Origin: Benthicola sp039584685
GTDB lineage: Bacteria; Gemmatimonadota; Gemmatimonadetes; Palauibacterales; Palauibacteraceae
Length of the DNA: 11,302 nt
Assembly (NCBI GenBank): GCA_039584685.1
Contig: JBDGXI010000064.1
Coordinates: 1-11,302, forward strand
Direction: 5' to 3'
Position 1 is the stretch's first letter. Every line of letters begins with the position of its first letter. Below the pieces are notes generated by a model. That model saw only the letters and a list, made by a program, of their open reading frames with translations. It searched no databases and was not told where the DNA came from. The position numbers were made by a program, and so were the translations under genes. Shown here piece by piece: positions 1 to 4,820 of the stretch.

Positions 1-1
1 G

Positions 2-58
2 GTCTTCCTCGGCGTCGTGGTCACCCGAATCCGTCGGCCCCGGTCTTGCCCTTACTGA
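2..58 (+). CDS. C-terminal end of a probable membrane protein (partial)
   Basis: Frame 2 is open from the window edge to a TGA at 56-58. It encodes an 18-residue tail that begins with a hydrophobic run (VFLGVVV) and ends in an arginine-rich stretch (TRIRRPRS). This is the pattern of a last transmembrane helix followed by a positively charged cytoplasmic tail. The next gene is a glycosyltransferase, so a polysaccharide polymerase, flippase or exporter would fit, but too little is visible to name a family. An open frame this short could arise by chance, so the call rests on the hydrophobic/basic pattern and the sensible spacing (45 nt) to the next start. Confidence 0.35.
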   Translation, partial: VFLGVVVTRIRRPRSCPY

Positions 59-103
59 CCTGCGAGAGAGTCGTACGGACACTGCGGTGATGAGGCGAAC
101 GGC

Positions 104-1383
104 GTGCGAGTCCTGCACATACACAGAGACGCGGGCCACTCCGGTGGCGCCGGCGGCATCGCGATGTACCGGTTGCATCGCAGCCTGCTCAGGCTCGGGC
201 TCGATTCGAAGATCCTGGTGCTGCAAGACGCTGGCTACGGACCCGACGTGTCCCTTCTTCCTCGCATCGAGACGTTCTCCCTCGAGCGCCGTGTGCGCTC
301 CGTAACGGGGCGACTCGGCCTGAACGACCTGCATCGTGTGGGGTCTTTTCAACTCGACCGGCACACCTTCTTCCAGAACGCCGATATCGTGCACTTCCAC
401 TGCATGCACAGCGGCACGTTCTCGTATCTCGCGCTGCCGAGAATCGCCTCGTCCAGGCCGTGTGTACTCAGCCTGCACGACACCTGGGCCTTCACCGGTC
501 ACTGCTGGAATGGCGGATGAAAACGCGGGCGCTTCTGAAATCGGGGATCCATCTGGTCAGCAAGAGCGCGTGGACCACGCGCATGGCAAGTGTCAGCGCT
601 CTCCGCCACCTGCCGTTGACCGAGATCCCGTACGGCGTGGATGCCGGAGTGTTCCGACCCAGGGGACAGGCCAGGAGCCGTGAGATTCTGGGGCTCCCCC
701 AGGACTGGTCCGTGCTTCTGTTCTCGGCTCAGAACCTGACGAACCGCCGCAAGGGCGCTGACCTGCTGATCAGAGCCCTGCGGGAGCTTCCGACCGACGT
801 GGCCGCCCGGACCGTCCTCCTGACCATGGGGCAGCGTGGGGCCGAGCTGGCCCAGGGCACCGGACTTCCGATCCGCGATCTGGGATACCTGGCGGACGAC
901 CACCTCAAGGCGATCGCGTACTCGGCGGCCGACCTGTTCCTGTTCCCGACGCGGGCCGACGTGTTCGGGCTCGCCTCGATCGAGAGCCAGGCGTGTGGGA
1001 CCCCCGTGATCTCCTTCCGAGTGGGGGGCATCCCCGATCACGTGCGCCCCGGGGAGACGGGGTTTCTCGCCGAACCCGAAGACGCCCTCGGCTTCCGCGA
1101 CGGAGTCGTCCTTCTCCTGCAGAACGAAGCAGCTCGCTACCGCATGTCCGGGCGGTGTCGCCCCTCCGTTCAGCAGGACTTCGATCTCAGTCTCGAGGCC
1201 ATGCGACATACGAGCATGTACGAGTCGATCCTGTCGCAGGAAGCAGCTCGCGACCGCACCGGACCGCCACTGCTGCCTCCATACCCGGAGGCGGAGCGGG
1301 CGCGCGCCTCGGAGGCGAGCGAGCCGTCCGAGCGGGAGTCGAGACGGCCGACCCGGGTTGCCCGCGCGAGCGATCCGGACTAG
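104..1383 (+). pseudogene. GT4-family glycosyltransferase, broken by an internal deletion with frameshift
   Basis: The product would transfer a sugar from an activated donor during surface polysaccharide or glycan synthesis in the cytoplasm. The N-terminal half is read in frame 2 from GTG 104 to TGA 518-520 (138 codons). It shows a glycine-rich N-terminal loop (HSGGAGGIAMYRLH), the DIVHFHCMHSG segment and HDTWAFTGHCWNGG, typical of GT4 enzymes. The C-terminal half is read in frame 1, with homology resuming near 505 (LEWRMKTRA). It carries IPYGVDAGVFRP, NRRKGADLLIRAL and a donor-site D-x7-E motif (DVFGLASIE) followed by ACGTPV. Family members normally have roughly 30 residues, including a Cys-rich GC..CP segment, between the two parts; here they are absent. 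The last ~45 codons are a low-complexity Glu/Arg/Ser/Pro tail. The start is limited upstream by a stop at 56-58. An assembly error is the main alternative. Confidence 0.8.
505..516 (+). other. Deletion junction in the glycosyltransferase gene
   Basis: The 12 bases CTGGAATGGCGG read sensibly in both frames: as (C)WNGG, the end of the upstream half, and as LEWR, the beginning of the downstream half. This is what is left when two short similar sequences recombine and the DNA between them is lost. The phase change between frames 2 and 1 implies a lost length of 3n+1 bases. The original second copy is inferred, not seen. Confidence 0.5.
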
Positions 1384-1392
1384 GGTCAATCC

Positions 1393-1806
1393 ATGTTTCA
1401 GCACGTTCTCGTGCCGGTCGATCTCACGGACAGAAACCGCAGGGCGCTCGAGACGGCCGGTCGCATGGCGGGTGAAGACGGCGAAGTTACGCTGCTTCAC
1501 GTGATCGAGACGCTCGACTTGCCTTTCGACGAGCTGGAGGACTTCTACCAGCGTCTGCACGATCGTGCGCACGAGGCGATGGACGAAATGGCGGAGCCTC
1601 TGTCGGCCAGCGGCCTCGCGGTGATCCAGAGGGTCTCCTACGGGAACCGCCTGCGCGAGATTCTGGGCTACGCGGAAGCGAATCCAGCGGACTTGATCGT
1701 GATGAGCTCACGGCGGCTCGACCCATCGGACGCTCCGCTCGGTTTCGCGACCCTGAGCCACCAGGTAGCCATCCTGTCGCAGGTGCCAGTCCTACTCGTC
1801 AAGTAA
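1393..1806 (+). CDS. Universal stress protein (UspA family), probably with a degenerate ATP site
   Basis: This is a 137-residue single Usp domain, the usual length for the family, with a cytoplasmic stress-related role that is not defined further. The N-terminal strand and acidic residue (HVLVPVDLT, Asp10), the strand TLLHVIE at 33-39, the ADLIVMSS strand near 99-106 and the final VPVLLVK match the Usp fold. The ATP-binding signature G-2x-G-9x-G-S/T, normally just after the LIVMS strand, is not present. The matching stretch is SSRRLDPSDAPLGFATLSHQ with a single glycine, so nucleotide binding as in MJ0577-type proteins is doubtful. The ATG at 1393 lies 9 nt after the glycosyltransferase stop, with a weak AGGG (1382-1385) as ribosome site, so the two genes may share a transcript. 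Confidence 0.88.
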   Translation: MFQHVLVPVDLTDRNRRALETAGRMAGEDGEVTLLHVIETLDLPFDELEDFYQRLHDRAHEAMDEMAEPLSASGLAVIQRVSYGNRLREILGYAEANPADLIVMSSRRLDPSDAPLGFATLSHQVAILSQVPVLLVK

Positions 1807-2125
1807 CGGCGTTTCGCGGTCTTCGGGCCGCGCTGCAACCGGTTTGACCGGGTCGATCGCCGCGAAACGCGAACATCCAGACCCGATACTCCCTGCACTA
1901 TTCCCTACCCATTGCCTGCTTTCTGCACCCCGGTCGGGTAGCCTGCAACGTCGGGGGCGACCCTGTGTGCCGTTGTAATCCACATATTCTACAGAGAGTT
2001 ACGTAGTAGACGACGGTTCGCGCCATTGGCTCCACCGTGCGAGCACGATTCTCGCCGTTTCAGGTCTCCGATCGCGTACGCCCTAGAAGCCGCCAATTCG
2101 GCAGAAATCGCCGGGAGTCGACAGA
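1807..2125. other. Gene-free region with a nested inverted repeat
   Basis: No plausible gene was found in these 319 bases, and the base composition from about 1890 to 2000 is less GC-rich than the neighbouring genes. The left end holds a nested dyad (separate entry, 1809-1870), probably the 3' end of the preceding transcript. The promoter for the downstream TadG-like gene should lie here. A TTGTAA at 1973-1978 was noted, but no convincing -10 partner at the right spacing was seen. A GGGAG at 2113-2117 is the likely ribosome site for ATG 2126. Confidence 0.5.
1809..1870 (+). terminator. Nested inverted repeat after the UspA gene, possible terminator or mRNA end structure
   Basis: GCGTTTCGCGG (1809-1819) is exactly complementary to CCGCGAAACGC (1860-1870), an 11-bp stem. 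Inside its loop is a second hairpin, CCGGT-TTG-ACCGG (1839-1851). It starts 2 nt after the uspA stop codon. There is no T-run after it, so it is not a canonical intrinsic terminator. It could be an mRNA 3'-protecting structure or a protein-binding dyad. Confidence 0.4.
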
Positions 2126-3298
2126 ATGATTCACTGGATTCAGTCACCGCTTCGAATTCTGACACACAAACTGCGTGAGCAAAGCGGCACGGCGCTCGTG
2201 GTGGTCGCCGGGGGCATGCTGGCGTTCACGTCCGTCGTCGCTCTGGCTATCGACGTGGGGCTGCTGACTACCGCCCGCAACGAATCCCAGCGCGCCGCCG
2301 ACGCGGCGGCCCTGGCCGGCGCGGGAGCATTCATCGGATCTCCGGGCAACGACGATCTTGCCCGTTTCTTGGCGGAGGACTTCGCCGAGCGCAACGACGT
2401 GAGGCGCCAGACGGTGGAGCTCGAGGAGTCCGATATCGTGATCGATACGGATGCCCTCACCGTGACGGTCTCGGTGTTCAGGAACCGCGAGCGCGGAACC
2501 GCAATTCAGACCTTCTTCGCGAGGGTGTTCGGGATCGACGAGGTCAACATATCTGCCAGAGCGACGGCCGAGGCCACGCCGGCAGGTGGGATCAATTGCC
2601 TGCTCCCGGTGGCGGTGCCCGACCGGTGGCGCGAGGGGGAGGCGGCCGGCAACGACCCGAACGACTTCAGCCTAGAGGACGGTGACATCTACATCCCGTG
2701 GGTGGCGCCGGATTCAGATCCGCCCAGGTTCAACGATCCCTACACCGGGTATTCCGAGCACGATCTGGGTGACCAGATCGCGCTGAAATCAAACAACGGC
2801 GGTGGGGGACTGAACCCTAGCTGGTACTACCCGTGGCGGCCTCCGCTGCAGTCCGGAGCCGACGATTACCGCACCAACATAAACTCGTGCGTCGATCCGT
2901 CGATTGCCTTCTCAGTAGGCCAGAACGTGGAGACGGAACCCGGCAACATGGCCGGCCCTACGATGCAGGGCTTCAAGGACCTGATCGACCAGGATCTCAC
3001 GGCCCGGTGGAACGACAACATGGATTGCGTGGTCGACGCGGGTTACGAAGAGAGCTTCGCGCCCGAGTATTGTCGCCACAGCCCTCGCATCCGCCCCGTG
3101 CCGCTGTTCGATCCGACTGAGGAACCGGACCCCGGCGCCAAGCCGTTCAAGTTCACCAACTTCGCCGGCATTTTCGTCGAGGAGATCGAGGGCAAGACCG
3201 TGTACGCCCGGTGGATCGGCTACACGGGAGTGAAGCCGGCCAGCGCGGGGGAGGCGACGGCCGGGCCGCTGTTCAAGGTCCTGCGCCTGATCGACTGA
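2126..3298 (+). CDS. TadE/TadG-like (Tad-domain) membrane-anchored protein
   Basis: The 390-aa protein begins with a short cytoplasmic stretch, then a Tad-type signal/anchor helix at about residues 20-47. That is followed by the diagnostic RNESQRAADAAALAGAGA (51-68), the hallmark of the Flp pilus-assembly TadE/G-like domain. The rest (about 70-390) is predicted extracytoplasmic. It has a strand-rich segment (104-150), then a hydrophilic Gly/Pro/Asp-rich region with four cysteines (158, 255, 301, 316) that could form two disulfides. No von Willebrand A motif is visible. Known relatives are minor pilins or accessory factors of Tad secretion systems, but no tadA, tadB, tadC or flp gene is nearby, so the role here is open. 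ATG 2126 has GGGAG 8 nt upstream. The gene is followed by its own terminator and looks monocistronic. Confidence 0.78.
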   Translation: MIHWIQSPLRILTHKLREQSGTALVVVAGGMLAFTSVVALAIDVGLLTTARNESQRAADAAALAGAGAFIGSPGNDDLARFLAEDFAERNDVRRQTVELEESDIVIDTDALTVTVSVFRNRERGTAIQTFFARVFGIDEVNISARATAEATPAGGINCLLPVAVPDRWREGEAAGNDPNDFSLEDGDIYIPWVAPDSDPPRFNDPYTGYSEHDLGDQIALKSNNGGGGLNPSWYYPWRPPLQSGADDYRTNINSCVDPSIAFSVGQNVETEPGNMAGPTMQGFKDLIDQDLTARWNDNMDCVVDAGYEESFAPEYCRHSPRIRPVPLFDPTEEPDPGAKPFKFTNFAGIFVEEIEGKTVYARWIGYTGVKPASAGEATAGPLFKVLRLID

Positions 3299-3341
3299 CT
3301 CGATCGCTTCACTCCGGCCCTGGCGGGAGCTGAGTCAAATC

Positions 3342-3381
3342 ACCGGCCGTCCCGGCCAGCACGCGGGGCGGCCGGTTTCTC
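3342..3381 (+). terminator. Intrinsic-type terminator after the TadG-like gene
   Basis: Bases 3342-3354 pair with 3364-3376 in a 13-bp stem with one G-U pair and a 9-nt loop, followed by TTTCT. The stem starts 43 nt after the stop codon at 3296-3298. The T-run is short, but the stem is strong and GC-rich. It separates the TadG-like gene from the sigma-factor operon. Confidence 0.7.
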
Positions 3382-3430
3382 ATGTGCCAGCCCTGTCACT
3401 TCGGGCACTCCTCAGGCGTTCTTGGGTAGC

Positions 3431-3475
3431 GGACCGGGTGCACCCCGTGCACGTCCGACTCCCGCGGAGTCGGAC
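3431..3475 (+). promoter_or_regulatory. Leader of the sigma operon: dyads, stem-loop and possible ECF-type promoter
   Basis: Three elements lie close together. GGGTGCACCC (3436-3445) is a perfect palindrome, and GTGCAC recurs at 3447-3452. GTCCGACTCC (3453-3462) and GGAGTCGGAC (3466-3475) form a perfect 10-bp stem with a CGC loop, ending 20 nt before the ribosome site. GGACC (3431-3435) and CGTC (3452-3455) are 16 nt apart, which resembles an ECF promoter (GGAAC...CGTC) but lacks the second A of the -35 motif. The dyads are direct observations; the promoter reading is weak inference. Confidence 0.35.
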
Positions 3476-3495
3476 GGTGGCGAGCGGAATCACCC

Positions 3496-3500
3496 GGAGG
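3496..3500 (+). promoter_or_regulatory. Ribosome binding site of the ECF sigma gene
   Basis: GGAGG ends 10 nt before ATG 3511. It supports this start for the sigma factor. Confidence 0.6.
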
Positions 3501-3510
3501 GCGGGTCCCG

Positions 3511-4017
3511 ATGAGGTCCGAGGACTTCCAGGCAGTCTACCGCGAGTTGTACCCCTCGTTGTCCCGGTACGTGCACCGGTTCACGGGGGACACGGATGCC
3601 GCGGCCGACATCGTCCAGGACGCCTTCCTGCGCCTCCTGGAGCACGACCTGCCGCGGGAGGAGGTCCGTCCGTGGATATTCGTGGTGGCCACCAACCTGG
3701 CCCGGGACGTGGTTCGGAAGAAGGAACGGAGGCGCCGTCTGCTGGTCGCTAACCAGGAACGACCCGGTATGGCGAGTTCGCCGCACGAGGACCTGGAGCG
3801 GGCGGAGCGGGTCGCGACGGTGCGCAAAGCCCTGGTGCGGCTGTCGGAGAGGGACCGTCAGATGCTGCTGATGCGGGAAGAAGGTTTTCGATACAGTGAA
3901 ATCGCCGAGGCCGTAGGCGTCCGGCCGACATCGGTCGGGGCGCTGGTGGCCAGGGCGCTCAAGAGGTTCAGCGCGGCCTACGGAGCCGTGGGAGAATCCT
4001 ATGTCGCACCCGAATGA
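3511..4017 (+). CDS. ECF-type RNA polymerase sigma factor
   Basis: This 168-aa protein is the standard length for an extracytoplasmic-function sigma factor, which directs RNA polymerase to a small promoter set when released from its anti-sigma factor. Region 2 spans about 7-75, with YRELYPSLSRYVHRFTGD and the polymerase/-10 helix AADIVQDAFLRLLEHD, then RPWIFVVATNLARDVVRKK. Region 4 spans about 100-152, with LSERDRQMLLMREEGFRYSE followed by the helix-turn-helix IAEAVGVRPTSVGALVARAL. There is no C-terminal SnoaL-like or other extension. The last 17 nt overlap the start of the anti-sigma gene (4001), implying translational coupling. Autoregulation is usual for such pairs. The regulon cannot be named from the sequence. 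Confidence 0.93.
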   Translation: MRSEDFQAVYRELYPSLSRYVHRFTGDTDAAADIVQDAFLRLLEHDLPREEVRPWIFVVATNLARDVVRKKERRRRLLVANQERPGMASSPHEDLERAERVATVRKALVRLSERDRQMLLMREEGFRYSEIAEAVGVRPTSVGALVARALKRFSAAYGAVGESYVAPE

Positions 4018-4792
4018 CGGGCACCTTCTGGCCTGGCTCGACGGGGAGCTGGAGCCCGGAGAGGGCACGGGGGTACGAGCCCACATCGAATCCTGCGCGG
4101 AGTGCCACGCCCGGGTCGATATCCTCCGCGGTGAATCGGAGGGTTTCTCACGGGCCGTGCTCGTGCTCGACGACCAGGTGTTCGGCGCGGCCGATCCGGG
4201 GCCGGTTCCGGTGGTCGCGGCGCTGTCGACGGGCGGGAAGCACCGCGTTCGGAGGACCGGCTGGTCACTGGCCCGCGCCGCGGGCCTGGTCCTGGTAGCG
4301 GCAGGAGCTGCCGCGGCCCTGGTTCCGGGCTCGCCGATCCGGGCCTGGATCGAGGGCATCGGCGGGGATGAGGCTCCTGCCTCGGCCGTGCCGACGGTGC
4401 CGGTGCCACGGACGGAGGCGGCGGAAGACGTGGCTCGTGTGCCAGCCGCGACCGCGATTTCGGTCGAACCGCTGGCGGGCAGCCTGGTCGTGAGTCTGCA
4501 AGGCTTTGGCCAAAGCAGTAATGTACATGTGAGGCTCACGGACGCGCGGCGCGCCTCCGTGCGGGTGGAAGGCGCGGCCGAGAGTCCACGGTTCGTAACC
4601 GGACCGGGGATGCTTGAAGTGATCGGCTCGAGGGAAGGCGAGATATGGGTGGAGCTGCCTCGATCGGCCGGGGACGCAGTCGTCCAGGTGGATGGCGAGG
4701 ACGCGGTGCGTATCGAGAACGGCCGCCTCGTCATCCTGTGGCCGGTGCTGGACTCCCTGCGTGGGGACGTGGTGTTCCGGATCGGAGACTGA
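4001..4792 (+). CDS. Membrane-anchored zinc-finger anti-sigma factor
   Basis: At 263 aa it is the likely partner of the sigma factor it overlaps. The cytoplasmic N-terminus has HLLAWLDGELEPGE followed by the zinc-binding H-x3-C-x2-C motif HIESCAEC (His28, Cys32, Cys35) of zf-HC2 anti-sigma domains. A single transmembrane helix lies at about 89-108, after a basic stretch (KHRVRRTGWSLAR). The remaining ~150 residues should be periplasmic: an Ala/Pro/Thr-rich linker (about 124-150) and then a predicted all-beta domain (about 152-263) rich in alternating Val residues. I do not recognise that domain; it is not clearly FecR-like. By analogy with family members, an envelope signal sensed by this domain would release the sigma factor. 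The gene lies 28 nt before a TonB-dependent-receptor-like gene. Confidence 0.85.
   Translation: MSHPNDGHLLAWLDGELEPGEGTGVRAHIESCAECHARVDILRGESEGFSRAVLVLDDQVFGAADPGPVPVVAALSTGGKHRVRRTGWSLARAAGLVLVAAGAAAALVPGSPIRAWIEGIGGDEAPASAVPTVPVPRTEAAEDVARVPAATAISVEPLAGSLVVSLQGFGQSSNVHVRLTDARRASVRVEGAAESPRFVTGPGMLEVIGSREGEIWVELPRSAGDAVVQVDGEDAVRIENGRLVILWPVLDSLRGDVVFRIGD
4503..4516. repeat. Perfect 14-bp palindrome inside the anti-sigma gene
   Basis: GCTTTGGCCAAAGC is its own reverse complement. It is followed 4 nt later by the 8-bp palindrome ATGTACAT (4521-4528). The surrounding codons (SLQGFGQSSNVHV) read normally. This may be coincidence or an intragenic protein-binding site. Confidence 0.3.
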
Positions 4793-4810
4793 CCCGGCCG
4801 GACGGGGATC

Positions 4811-4816
4811 GAGGGG
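4811..4816 (+). promoter_or_regulatory. Ribosome binding site that fixes the start of the first TonB-dependent receptor
   Basis: GAGGGG lies 4 nt before ATG 4821. The same frame is open further upstream to ATG 4692, but that start lies inside the anti-sigma gene, so 4821 is preferred. Confidence 0.6.
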
Positions 4817-4820
4817 TTAT

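Noticed and set aside
499..1572. A 357-codon open frame on the minus strand
   Set aside because: It lies antisense to the glycosyltransferase and UspA genes, whose products show clear family motifs. Its translation has no recognisable domain and the composition of a GC-rich shadow frame.
3490..4734. A 414-codon open frame on the minus strand
   Set aside because: It is antisense to the sigma and anti-sigma genes. The translation is Ser/Pro/Arg/Thr-rich with no domain, as expected for a shadow frame at high GC.
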